Positions 43,950 through 52,248 of a stretch of 64,000 nucleotides of DNA are shown here, piece after piece; position 1 is the stretch's first letter; each line of letters starts with the position of its first letter. The DNA comes from Butyricimonas faecihominis. Its GTDB lineage: Bacteria > Bacteroidota > Bacteroidia > Bacteroidales > Marinifilaceae. Location of the stretch: contig NZ_AP028155.1 of assembly GCF_033096445.1 (NCBI RefSeq), forward strand, positions 2,299,880 to 2,363,879. Direction: 5' to 3'. Below the pieces are notes generated by a model. The model was not told where the DNA came from and ran no database searches. It was given only the letters and a program-made list of their open reading frames with translations. Both the position numbers and the translations under genes were made by a program.

Positions 43950-45360
43950 CAATTTTGCGATGCTCACGAAACGTGAGTTACTGATTAGAATTGTAAAACT
44001 TTTAAAGGAAGAAAATCTAGTAAATGGGGTGAAGTACATTCCAGTGGAAATGCGCCCAAAAAATAAAAGACCGATCAAGTGTTGCGTGCATAAAGATCGC
44101 TACATCTTGAAGCATAAGATTATCTCTATCTTGGGCTTCGAGATCACGGACGAGGAAATCGACCTGATCCCCTTGTCTGAATTCGCACAGAAAGCACTTG
44201 ATAACAAGAACACGAAAGAGAATATTCTTTCCGTGGTTCATGAGGCTTGTAGTGCTTGTATGCAATCCCAGTACTTCGTGACCAACATGTGTCGCGGTTG
44301 CGAGGGACGTCCTTGTTTGATGAACTGCCCGAAAGCGGCTATCTCTTTCAAGGGTGGTAAAGCTTGCATCACGCAGGAAGACTGCGTGGGTTGCGGACTG
44401 TGTTCTAAAGTCTGCCCTTACCACGCAATCGTGTACACGCCCGTACCTTGCGAGGATGTTTGTCCGGTGAAAGCGATCACCAAAAGCGAAGACGGAACCG
44501 AGCATATTGACAAAGATAAATGTATCTATTGCGGAAAATGTATGCAAACTTGTCCTTACGGGGCGATCATGGAACGTTCCAAGGTGATCGACGTGTACAA
44601 AAGCATTACCGCCCCGGACAAGAAAATCATAGCTATTCCGGCTCCGGCTATCTACGGACAGTTCAATGCAACTCCGGGACAGATTCTTTCCGCCATCAAA
44701 GCCATCGGTTTCGATGACGTGGTAGAAGTAGCTTTGGGTGCAGAAGATACTTCCCGCAACGAGGCAGCCGAGTTCTTGGAACGCATGGAAGAAGGGAAAC
44801 CTTTCATGACCACTTCCTGCTGCCCGGCTTACGTGGGTTGGGTCGACAAACACGCCCCTATGGTAAAACCATTTGTTTCCGACACCCGTAGCCCGATGGT
44901 TTATGCCGCCCGCCGGGTAAAAGAACAATATCCGGATGCCGAAGTCGTATTTATCGGCCCGTGTCTGGCTAAACGTTACGAAGCAGAAATGTACGTTCCG
45001 GAAGTAGACTACGTGATGAGTTTCGAAGAATTGGGAGCATTCATGGTAGCTTATGACATTAATCCGGAAACTTGTGAAGAATTACCATTGGATCCGGAAG
45101 TTACGAAATTCGCCCGCGGATACGCTCAAGCCGGTGGGGTTCGCAATGCTATTGTAGAGGCTGTTGGAAATGGTTACACGACTCTTTCCATCGAAGGACT
45201 TGACAAGAAAAATCAGACTTTACTGAAAACTATGGTGAAAAAACCGGAAGCCCAGTTTGTCGAAGTAATGGCGTGTGATGGTGGTTGCGTGAACGGACCT
45301 TGTTCACTAGCTCCGCTTACATTAGCCAAACGGCAGATCAAAAAAGCGTTAGAAAAATAA
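43939..45360 (+). CDS. [FeFe] hydrogenase, group B-like
   Basis: 473 residues. After an N-terminal region of unknown fold (1-100) come several Fe-S motifs: Cys118/121/126/130, Cys149/152/155/159 and Cys195/198/201/205, with extra Cys104/107 and 171/175. The H-cluster loops are intact: L1 TTSCCPAYV (Cys294 proton transfer, Cys295 ligand), L2 FIGPCLAKRYE (Cys342), L3 EVMACDGGCVNGPC (Cys446, Cys450). The sequence fits the ferredoxin-linked group B enzymes common in gut Bacteroidales. It should form or oxidise H2, exchanging electrons with ferredoxin. The maturases HydEFG are not in the window. An alternative ATG is at 43960. Confidence 0.92.
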   Translation: MLYDNFAMLTKRELLIRIVKLLKEENLVNGVKYIPVEMRPKNKRPIKCCVHKDRYILKHKIISILGFEITDEEIDLIPLSEFAQKALDNKNTKENILSVVHEACSACMQSQYFVTNMCRGCEGRPCLMNCPKAAISFKGGKACITQEDCVGCGLCSKVCPYHAIVYTPVPCEDVCPVKAITKSEDGTEHIDKDKCIYCGKCMQTCPYGAIMERSKVIDVYKSITAPDKKIIAIPAPAIYGQFNATPGQILSAIKAIGFDDVVEVALGAEDTSRNEAAEFLERMEEGKPFMTTSCCPAYVGWVDKHAPMVKPFVSDTRSPMVYAARRVKEQYPDAEVVFIGPCLAKRYEAEMYVPEVDYVMSFEELGAFMVAYDINPETCEELPLDPEVTKFARGYAQAGGVRNAIVEAVGNGYTTLSIEGLDKKNQTLLKTMVKKPEAQFVEVMACDGGCVNGPCSLAPLTLAKRQIKKALEK

Positions 45361-45378
45361 AATAAGATAACTTAAAAT

Positions 45379-45406
45379 AAAGGCGCCCCCATTGGAGAGC
45401 GCCTTT
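45379..45406 (+). terminator. terminator of hydrogenase cluster
   Basis: AAAGGCGC and GCGCCTTT form a perfect 8-bp stem followed by ATTTTTAT, 18 bases after the hydrogenase stop. On the other strand it also lies just past the end of the convergent GH109 gene. Confidence 0.8.
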
Positions 45407-45429
45407 ATTTTTATATTCAAATCATTAAT

Positions 45430-46845
45430 TTACTTCACCATCGCGTGACGATACCCTTTCGTCTTGTTCCAACCTCCGCGAGTGAAATCGGGAATCGCCA
45501 CCGGGGCACTGTTATTCTCTAAAGAAAGAGCAGTCAGCTCACCCAAACAACACCATTCTGCCAAATCATACACGTCCATATCTAATGGTAATCCATTCCG
45601 CAAGCAATATACCAAACGGTAATCCATGATAAAATCCATTCCACCATGTCCCCCCACTTTTTTGGCTTGCTCTTCCAACTCGATCTGAATCGGGTGTTTA
45701 TATTTTTCCATCAGGGCCTTCTTCACATCCTCCGGAACAAAACCGTGAGAATTCAAATCCTCGTGATCGGGAGCCACATCTGATGAAATTTGTGTTGGTT
45801 TCAAAGCATATCCCGCAACCGGATATTTATTGGCAAACCCTTTCGTTCCCGTCAATTGGTACATCCGGCTATACGGACGAGGCGACACCACGTCATGCTG
45901 AATTTGGATGGTTTTCCCGTTCTCCGTGCGAATCAACGTGATCGTGTGATCCCCGTTCTTGAAGTCTTTCACGTCCTCCCCGGTCTTATTCTTCAAATAT
46001 TCGGGAGCAGAAACAGCCTTCGTATCCATACATACCAAGTAATTCATTTTGTCCCCCCGGTGAATATCCAGCAACTGACAAGCCGGTCCCATACCGTGAG
46101 TAGCATAAACATCTCCCCTGTGTTTCCGGTTATAATCCATACGCCAGTTATTCCAGTAATAAGGCCAAAATTCCTCCAAATTATGAATATAAGCCCCTTC
46201 CACGTGCAAGATTTCACCAAACACACCTTGTTGTGCCATATTCAACGTCGTCAATTCGAAGAAATCATACACGCAATTCTCCAACATCATGCAATGCAAC
46301 TGTTTCTTCTCTGCCATATTAATCAACGCCCAAATTTCCTCCATGTTCATGGCGGCAGGCACCTCGATCGCCACGTGCTTCCCATGTTCCATGGCATACA
46401 ACGCCATCGGGGCATGATGTAGCCAATCCGTAGCAATATACACTAAATTAATATCCTCCCGTTCACAAAGCTGTTTCCACGCATCCTCGCTCCCGGAGTA
46501 ACCGGCAGCCTCCGGAATCCCTGCTTTCTTCAGAATTCCCTGACATTTCTCCACTTGCTCCGGGCGAATATCACACAAGGCAACCACCTTCGTTCCGGGT
46601 ATATGCAGGAACCGCTCCACCGCACCGGGTCCCCTCATTCCCAAACCGATAAACCCTACCCGCACGGTATCCAGTTTCGGCGTTACCAAATTTACTACAT
46701 CCTTCTGCCCAGCGGGACGCTCGGGAACAGGCACCTCAATCATTAAACTTTTCTTCGTCTCTTTTTCTGATACACCATTAGTACAGGAACAGATCATCCC
46801 GCACAAAATGGCTGCCACGACACATACAAACGTTATTTTCCTCAT
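45430..46845 (-). CDS. GH109 family protein (Gfo/Idh/MocA fold), lipoprotein
   Basis: 471 residues with lipobox (GMICSCTN). The NAD-binding start is VRVGFIGLGMRGPGAVERFL; the catalytic-region segments NWRMDYNRKHRGDVYATHGM and EVPAAMNMEEIWALIN match GH109 alpha-N-acetylgalactosaminidases, which hydrolyse through NAD-dependent redox chemistry. A bound periplasmic or surface enzyme acting on GalNAc-containing host or bacterial glycans is inferred. Gfo/Idh/MocA dehydrogenases with other sugar substrates are the alternative. It is not part of a SusCD locus. Confidence 0.82.
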   Translation of the reverse strand: MRKITFVCVVAAILCGMICSCTNGVSEKETKKSLMIEVPVPERPAGQKDVVNLVTPKLDTVRVGFIGLGMRGPGAVERFLHIPGTKVVALCDIRPEQVEKCQGILKKAGIPEAAGYSGSEDAWKQLCEREDINLVYIATDWLHHAPMALYAMEHGKHVAIEVPAAMNMEEIWALINMAEKKQLHCMMLENCVYDFFELTTLNMAQQGVFGEILHVEGAYIHNLEEFWPYYWNNWRMDYNRKHRGDVYATHGMGPACQLLDIHRGDKMNYLVCMDTKAVSAPEYLKNKTGEDVKDFKNGDHTITLIRTENGKTIQIQHDVVSPRPYSRMYQLTGTKGFANKYPVAGYALKPTQISSDVAPDHEDLNSHGFVPEDVKKALMEKYKHPIQIELEEQAKKVGGHGGMDFIMDYRLVYCLRNGLPLDMDVYDLAEWCCLGELTALSLENNSAPVAIPDFTRGGWNKTKGYRHAMVK

Positions 46846-47125
46846 AAATTGTCAAATTAAAAACACAACAAACATATCACGTGTAAAGATATAAATTTTA
46901 AATAACATTAATACCTCTCCCAGCCATTAGTTCATTTGTTTTTACCAATAAACACGTTTCATCTAATTCGCATAACAAACCATCCCTCGCTATCCTTTCG
47001 ATATTCTTGGATATATAATGGCTATACCTAGCCAATGAACCAAGTATATCTCTCCAAATAGCTAATATACTACACGAAATACCCGATATGCAAACATAAT
47101 CGTATCAAGAACTAATTTTATCGAG

Positions 47126-47158
47126 GATAAATGCAAGATGAATGCAGGTTGAATGCTC
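47126..47158. repeat. three tandem 11-bp repeats
   Basis: GATAAATGCAA (47126), GATGAATGCAG (47137) and GTTGAATGCTC (47148) run head to tail; a loose fourth copy (GGTGAATGCTT) lies at 47191. They resemble the 11-bp units near 33539 read on the other strand. Confidence 0.6.
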
Positions 47159-47224
47159 GATGGTCTAAATGAACTATAAAATAACTTTCAGGTGAATGCT
47201 TAGTAAACATAGCCTAATCCCAAA

Positions 47225-47298
47225 GTAATACCAGTGTAGTTTCCTAAAATCGGTTTACTCAATTTTAGGAAACTACAATAGTATTTCAGTGGTATTAC
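47225..47298. repeat. nested inverted repeat with GTAATACCA ends
   Basis: TGTAGTTTCCTAAAAT at 47235-47250 has its exact reverse complement at 47262-47277 (16 bp, 11-base loop). The outer arms GTAATACCA (47225-47233) and TGGTATTAC (47290-47298) also pair. No T-tract follows, and no gene on the plus strand precedes it, so it is not a standard terminator. Confidence 0.7.
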
Positions 47299-47386
47299 CC
47301 CGGATAAACGAGAAACTGAACATACCTGTTCTCGTCGACAAAAAACACTCATTCATCGGGAAAAAATCTCTCAATATCTAAATTAA

Positions 47387-47417
47387 TTGTATTCGCTTTC
47401 AACACCTTATATCTTTG
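47387..47417 (+). promoter_or_regulatory. promoter of tolC-macAB operon
   Basis: TTG at 47387-47389 and TATCTTTG at 47410-47417, 20 bases apart, 24 bases before the tolC-like ATG. Confidence 0.6.
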
Positions 47418-47441
47418 TAAAAAGCAAAAAAAGAAAACAAG

Positions 47442-48773
47442 ATGAATATACAAACGAACATTGCAACCATCCTTTTTATAATCATTCCGTCCTTAGTGGG
47501 CTTTTCTCAAGAAAAGCCCACTTCTTCCTGGAATTTGAAGGATTGCATCGATTACGCCCGGAAAAACAACATTCAGGTGCAATCGGCAAAAGTAACACAA
47601 CAAAGCGCTAACGTGGATTTGTTACAGGCGAAAGCCCAGCTTTTTCCCTCGTTGACATTTAGTAGTTCTCAAGGCTGGGGACACCAGAAAACAGAACAAA
47701 CAGATGGTAAATTCAAATCGCAGAACGCCTACACGGGCAGCTACACCTTGAACGGCGGACTGACAATCTATAATGGGGGTAAATTAACCCGTTCCATCCG
47801 TCAACAGCAAATCACGAACACGGCACAGGAGTATCAGGTAAACATGGCCGAAAATGACATCGAAATTGCCGTCACCGAGGCCTACCTGCAAATACTTTAC
47901 GCGAACGAATCGCTAAAAACCAACCGACAAACGTTGGAAACTTCTGCCGCCCAGCTGGCACGTTCCAAAGAATTACTAGCAGCCGGTTCGATTGCCGCCA
48001 GCGATTATGCCCAGATTGAGGCACAGTACAGCAACGATCAGTACAACGTGACGATGGCAGAAAACACGCTCACCTTGAATAAATTGCAATTGAAACAATT
48101 GTTAGAACTGGAACCGACAGATAGTTTCGACGTCTATTTCCCGGAACTGGAGGACACGCAAGTACTCACCCCCGCACCTTCCCTCTTGGAAGTTTACCAG
48201 ATCGCCCTAGAAACCATGCCAGAAATGAAAAACAGCCAATTGAACGTGGAATCGGCACAGCTGGAAGAAAAGATCGCGGCAGGAGATCGCTTACCCAGCA
48301 TCTCGCTCAGCGCATCCGTGGGCACGAACCATGACTCGGAATCAGACCACTCTTTTTCAAAACAACTAAATAATCGATTAAACGAGAACGTGGGGATCAA
48401 CATCAGTATCCCCATTTCTAAAAATCGCCAGATCAAATCAGCCGTTGAAAAAGCAAAATTACAAACGGAAACAGCCCGTCTGGAAGAACTGAATACACGC
48501 AAGGAACTGTGGAAAACGGTAGAGACACTCCACCAGAACGTGATCTCCGCACAAAGCAGGTATGTCGCTGCCACGAACAGCGTGAAATCGGCCACGATGA
48601 GTTATAATCTTGTTCAAGCACAATTCGATGCCGGCATGAAAAACACGGTGGAACTACTCACGGAAAAGAACAATTATCTTTCTGCCTTGCAGGAACAGAT
48701 TCAAGCAAAGTTCGAGGCAATTCTTTCACTCAAACTACTCAACTTCTACCGTAATCAACCTATCGAAATCTAA
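47442..48773 (+). CDS. TolC family outer-membrane efflux protein
   Basis: 443 residues, signal peptide (IATILFIIIPSLVGFSQ). Two outer-membrane-efflux repeats: SWNLKDCIDYARKNNIQVQS with NGGLTIYNGGKLTRS in the first, and ALETMPEMKNSQLNVESAQL with NVGINISIPISKNRQIKSAV in the second. It forms the outer-membrane channel of the tripartite exporter encoded with the following MacA- and MacB-like genes. Confidence 0.92.
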   Translation: MNIQTNIATILFIIIPSLVGFSQEKPTSSWNLKDCIDYARKNNIQVQSAKVTQQSANVDLLQAKAQLFPSLTFSSSQGWGHQKTEQTDGKFKSQNAYTGSYTLNGGLTIYNGGKLTRSIRQQQITNTAQEYQVNMAENDIEIAVTEAYLQILYANESLKTNRQTLETSAAQLARSKELLAAGSIAASDYAQIEAQYSNDQYNVTMAENTLTLNKLQLKQLLELEPTDSFDVYFPELEDTQVLTPAPSLLEVYQIALETMPEMKNSQLNVESAQLEEKIAAGDRLPSISLSASVGTNHDSESDHSFSKQLNNRLNENVGINISIPISKNRQIKSAVEKAKLQTETARLEELNTRKELWKTVETLHQNVISAQSRYVAATNSVKSATMSYNLVQAQFDAGMKNTVELLTEKNNYLSALQEQIQAKFEAILSLKLLNFYRNQPIEI

Positions 48774-48798
48774 TGTAAAATATTAATTATAGAACAAC

Positions 48799-49968
48799 AT
48801 GAAAAAGATTGTTACCATAATCATCGTCATAGCCGTTATTGTCGGGGCCTTTTTCTTCTTCCGTTCGGGAGATAAAAAAGTGACGACATACGAGACTGTC
48901 GAACTAAAAAAAGGATCCATCAATAACACGGTGACCGCCACGGGAACGATAGAACCGATTACCAAGGTGGACGTGGGTACGCAGGTATCCGGAACGATTT
49001 CACACATCTACGTGGACTACAATTCCGTCGTGACAAAAGGACAATTACTTGCCGAACTCGACAGGAAACTACTGGAAGCCGAGTTAAAATCGGAAATGGC
49101 AAACCTGAAATCAAGCAAAAGCGAATTCGAGTACCAAGATAAAAACTTCAAGCGCCTGCGCCAGTTACACGAAAAAAATTTGATTAGTGAAACAGAATAC
49201 GAGGAAGCATTATATCAATACGAGAAAGCACAACAAGCTTACGAGAAAGCACAAGCCACGATGGTAAAGGCTCAATCAAACCTCGATTACGCAACGATCA
49301 CCTCACCGATTGACGGGGTTGTTCTATCCAGAGAAGTGGAAGAGGGACAAACAGTTGCCGCTAGTTTCGAAACCCCGACCATGTTCACCATCGCTAACGA
49401 TTTGCGCAAGATGCAAGTGATCGCTGACGTGGACGAGGCTGACATCGGTCAGGTACTCGAAGGACAACGCGTGACGTTCACGGTTGACGCTTTTCCGGAT
49501 GACACGTTCGAGGGCGACGTGACTCAAGTTCGTCTAAACCCGACAACAGAATCCAACGTGGTCACTTACGAGGTGGTTATTGATGCCCCGAATCCGGAAC
49601 TGAAACTGAAACCGGGACTAACCGCCAACATCACGGTCTACACGATGGAGAAGGACAACATTCTACTGGCCCCGTTGAAAGCTTTCCGCTTTACCCCGGA
49701 GACCAACCCGGAAGACCCGCAAACCGCACAAACCCCGCAAGCGGGAAGAGGTGAAAAAGTCGTTTGGTTACAAACGGCAGAAGGTATCGTTCCTAAAGTA
49801 ATCAAAGTTGGAGTCAGCGACGGAATATACTCGGAAGTGAAAGACGGTCTACCGGAAGGCGCTCGTTTGATCGTGGGAATCCAACGCAGTAAGAACGTGG
49901 CACCCCAAGGAGGCAGCGAGGAATCCAACCCGTTCATGCCGCCACGTCCGGGACAAAAGAAAAAATAG
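48799..49968 (+). CDS. macA: MacA-like periplasmic adaptor
   Basis: 389 residues. One N-terminal membrane anchor (IVTIIIVIAVIVGAFFFF), then a lipoyl-like half (TVTATGTIEPITKVDVGTQV), a helical hairpin (residues ~100-160, rich in Glu/Lys/Gln: YQYEKAQQAYEKAQATMVKA), the second lipoyl half (ATITSPIDGVVLSREVEEGQ) and a beta-barrel and proximal domain. It bridges the ABC pump to the TolC-like channel. Starts 25 bases after tolC. Confidence 0.92.
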   Translation: MKKIVTIIIVIAVIVGAFFFFRSGDKKVTTYETVELKKGSINNTVTATGTIEPITKVDVGTQVSGTISHIYVDYNSVVTKGQLLAELDRKLLEAELKSEMANLKSSKSEFEYQDKNFKRLRQLHEKNLISETEYEEALYQYEKAQQAYEKAQATMVKAQSNLDYATITSPIDGVVLSREVEEGQTVAASFETPTMFTIANDLRKMQVIADVDEADIGQVLEGQRVTFTVDAFPDDTFEGDVTQVRLNPTTESNVVTYEVVIDAPNPELKLKPGLTANITVYTMEKDNILLAPLKAFRFTPETNPEDPQTAQTPQAGRGEKVVWLQTAEGIVPKVIKVGVSDGIYSEVKDGLPEGARLIVGIQRSKNVAPQGGSEESNPFMPPRPGQKKK

Positions 49969-49989
49969 TTACCGTATAAGATTGAACTC

Positions 49990-50733
49990 ATGACAAATGA
50001 TATTATAAAAATAGAAAACCTGAGGAGGGATTTTAAGGTGGGATCGGAAACCGTTCATGCTTTGCGCGGTATATCATTCTCGATCCGTGCCGGAGAGTTC
50101 GTGACGATAATGGGTACGAGTGGTTCCGGGAAATCCACCCTGCTCAATATCCTCGGATGTCTTGACACTCCCACCTCAGGGGACTATTACCTCGATGGTA
50201 TCGCGGTCAGAGACATGGGAAAAAATGACCGGGCCACATTGAGAAATCGCAAGATTGGTTTCGTGTTCCAGTCCTACAACCTGTTACCCAAAACGACCGC
50301 CTTGGAGAACGTGGAATTACCGTTACTTTACAACCCGGCCTTTTCTTCTCGCGAACGTCGGGAGAAAGCCATGAATGCCTTGAATGCAGTGGGACTGAGT
50401 GATCGGATCAACCATCGTTCCAACCAAATGTCCGGCGGACAGCAACAACGCGTAGCTATCGCGCGAGCTATCGTGAACGACCCGGTGATCCTGCTGGCCG
50501 ACGAGGCAACGGGAAACCTGGATACCCGAACCTCATTCGAGATCCTCACGCTTTTTCAACGCCTTCACGCGGAAGGAAGAACCATTATATTCGTGACTCA
50601 TAATCCCGAAATCGCCCAGTTCAGCAGTCGCAACATAGTCCTACGGGATGGCCACATCACGGAAGACACGATTAACCAGAATGTAGCATCGGCCAAAGAA
50701 GTATTGGACGCACTACCAAAGGAGAACGATTAA
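49990..50733 (+). CDS. MacB-type ABC transporter ATPase
   Basis: 247 residues. Walker [16 protein letters not shown]-loop in [20 protein letters not shown], signature [15 protein letters not shown], Walker [14 protein letters not shown] and the switch His in FVTHNPE. It is the separate ATPase of a MacB/LolD-like mechanotransmission pump; in many bacteria it is fused to the permease encoded next, here split. Starts 21 bases after macA. Confidence 0.94.
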   Translation: MTNDIIKIENLRRDFKVGSETVHALRGISFSIRAGEFVTIMGTSGSGKSTLLNILGCLDTPTSGDYYLDGIAVRDMGKNDRATLRNRKIGFVFQSYNLLPKTTALENVELPLLYNPAFSSRERREKAMNALNAVGLSDRINHRSNQMSGGQQQRVAIARAIVNDPVILLADEATGNLDTRTSFEILTLFQRLHAEGRTIIFVTHNPEIAQFSSRNIVLRDGHITEDTINQNVASAKEVLDALPKEND

Positions 50734-50776
50734 AAATTCAGAGTTTAGAATGAAAAAGATTTCGTGATTGCCGATT

Positions 50777-50807
50777 CGATGATTGGGTGATTAAAATCAC
50801 TTCATCG
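50777..50807. repeat. inverted repeat between ABC ATPase and permease
   Basis: CGATGA-GTGATT and AATCAC-TCATCG pair within a 155-base spacer. The spacer right of it contains CTAAAATCATAAATC-type repeat sequence (50830-50880) like that at the ampG start and near 59400. Confidence 0.5.
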
Positions 50808-50888
50808 AAAATCATTAAATCACTTAATCGATAGGATCTAAAATCATAAATCAAGAAATTAATAGGATCATAAATCTAAAATTAACAC

Positions 50889-52109
50889 ATGAACTACGCA
50901 AATTTAATACGAATTGCTTTACGAGCCTTGGCAAACAACAAATTCCGGGGATTCTTAACCATGTTAGGAATCATTATCGGGGTGGGGTCCGTGATTTCCA
51001 TGCTGGCTATCGGGCAAGGTTCAAAACGTAGCATTCGTGACCAAATATCAGAGATGGGTTCCAACATGATCATGATCCATCCCGGAAACGGGAAGTTCGG
51101 GGGAGTCCGTCAAAGTGCCAGCAGCATGCAAACGCTGAAACTGGAAGATTACGAGGCGATCGTTCGTGACGTGGACTTGATCGACAAATGTACCCCTTCC
51201 GTGAATTCAAGCGGTCAGGTTATATACGGAGCCAATAATGCCCCGACAACCATCTACGGAGTAAACCAGGATTATCTTGACATCCGGAAATTCAGCGTGG
51301 GGGAAGGTGAGATGTTCACGGATCACGACATCAAAACTTCCGCAAAAGTATGTATCGTGGGACAAACCGTCGTCGATAACCTATTCACGAAGGGAGAAGA
51401 ACCACTGGGAAAGACCATCCGGTTCAACAAAACCCCCTTCCGCATCATCGGGGTATTGACTCCCAAAGGATATAACTCCATGGGACAGGACCAGGATGAT
51501 ATGATTATCGCCCCCTATACCACTATACAGAAACGTCTGTTGGCCATCACCTACATTCAAGGAATATTCGCCTCGGCCGTCACGGAAGACGATTCGGAAG
51601 AGGCTATCGAGGAAATATCCGCCATTTTGCGCCAAAACCATAAAATAGCTACTGGAGATGAAGACGATTTCCACGTGCGCTCGCAAGAAGAACTCAGCTC
51701 CATGATGAGTACGACAACCGACTTGATGACCGTCCTGTTGGCCTGTATCGCCGGAATATCCTTACTTGTCGGCGGAATCGGAATCATGAACATCATGTAT
51801 GTATCCGTCACCGAACGAACCCGGGAAATCGGCCTTCGCATGTCCATCGGGGCAAAAGGACGACACATCCTATTCCAATTCCTTATCGAGGCGGTCATTA
51901 TCAGCGTCACGGGAGGTATTATCGGGGTAGTTCTTGGAATCGGTTCATCACTTATTATTAAATACGCTATCGGCTGGCCCATATACATCCAGATGTATTC
52001 TGTCGTGCTTTCCTTCCTGGTCTGCACGGTTACCGGAATATTCTTTGGCTGGTATCCGGCACAAAAGGCATCCCAGTTAAACCCAATCGATGCTATACGA
52101 TACGAATAG
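50889..52109 (+). CDS. MacB-type ABC transporter permease
   Basis: 406 residues. One N-terminal membrane segment in KFRGFLTMLGIIIGVGSVIS, a large periplasmic MacB_PCD domain (SIRDQISEMGSNMIMIHPGN, TIYGVNQDYLDIRKFSVGEG), then three membrane segments in the FtsX domain (GISLLVGGIGIMNIMYVSVT, TREIGLRMSIGAKGRHILFQ). With the ATPase, adaptor and TolC it exports a small hydrophobic or peptide substrate. It is separated from the ATPase gene by 155 bases of repeat-rich DNA. Confidence 0.93.
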   Translation: MNYANLIRIALRALANNKFRGFLTMLGIIIGVGSVISMLAIGQGSKRSIRDQISEMGSNMIMIHPGNGKFGGVRQSASSMQTLKLEDYEAIVRDVDLIDKCTPSVNSSGQVIYGANNAPTTIYGVNQDYLDIRKFSVGEGEMFTDHDIKTSAKVCIVGQTVVDNLFTKGEEPLGKTIRFNKTPFRIIGVLTPKGYNSMGQDQDDMIIAPYTTIQKRLLAITYIQGIFASAVTEDDSEEAIEEISAILRQNHKIATGDEDDFHVRSQEELSSMMSTTTDLMTVLLACIAGISLLVGGIGIMNIMYVSVTERTREIGLRMSIGAKGRHILFQFLIEAVIISVTGGIIGVVLGIGSSLIIKYAIGWPIYIQMYSVVLSFLVCTVTGIFFGWYPAQKASQLNPIDAIRYE

Positions 52110-52111
52110 AT

Positions 52112-52204
52112 TGCCGGGGAACCCGGCAGTTACAGGTTGCAAGTTTTTAAGTTACCGGTTCGACAGAACTTCTTCCATAAACTTGTAACTTGCAACCCTG
52201 TAAC
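52112..52204. repeat. hairpin plus GTTACAGG inverted repeat after macB
   Basis: TGCCGGG and CCCGGCA (52112-52128) form a 7-bp hairpin with a 3-base loop just after the permease stop. Then GTTACAGGTTGCAAGTT (52129-52145) pairs with AACTTGCAACCCTGTAAC (52187-52204) apart from one extra C. These GTAACCTG/TTGCAA sequences recur at the mnmA start. Confidence 0.6.
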
Positions 52205-52219
52205 TTGTAACTTTTTTTA

Positions 52220-52227
52220 TACCTTTG
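52220..52227 (+). promoter_or_regulatory. -7 box of histidine kinase gene
   Basis: TACCTTTG (TAnnTTTG) lies 21 bases before the ATG at 52249. A well-spaced -33 TTG is not obvious. Confidence 0.4.
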
Positions 52228-52248
52228 CAAGTGGAGAAAGACGATATA

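Larger units (their letters stand above)
46846..47441. other. long intergenic region with two inverted-repeat structures
   Basis: 596 bases with no credible gene. From left: a nested inverted repeat around 47007-47045 (TGGCTA/TAGCCA inside CTTGG/CCAAG), the 11-bp repeats at 47126-47158, the long palindrome at 47225-47298 and the tolC promoter at 47387-47417. Confidence 0.55.

Noticed and set aside
44017-44928. Long open frame antisense to the group B hydrogenase
   Set aside because: The plus-strand frame has unmistakable hydrogenase motifs; the antisense reading is low-complexity, His/Arg-rich and has no recognisable domain or promoter.
47225-47298. Palindrome upstream of tolC as a rho-independent terminator
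   Set aside because: There is no T-tract on either side and no gene ending toward it.
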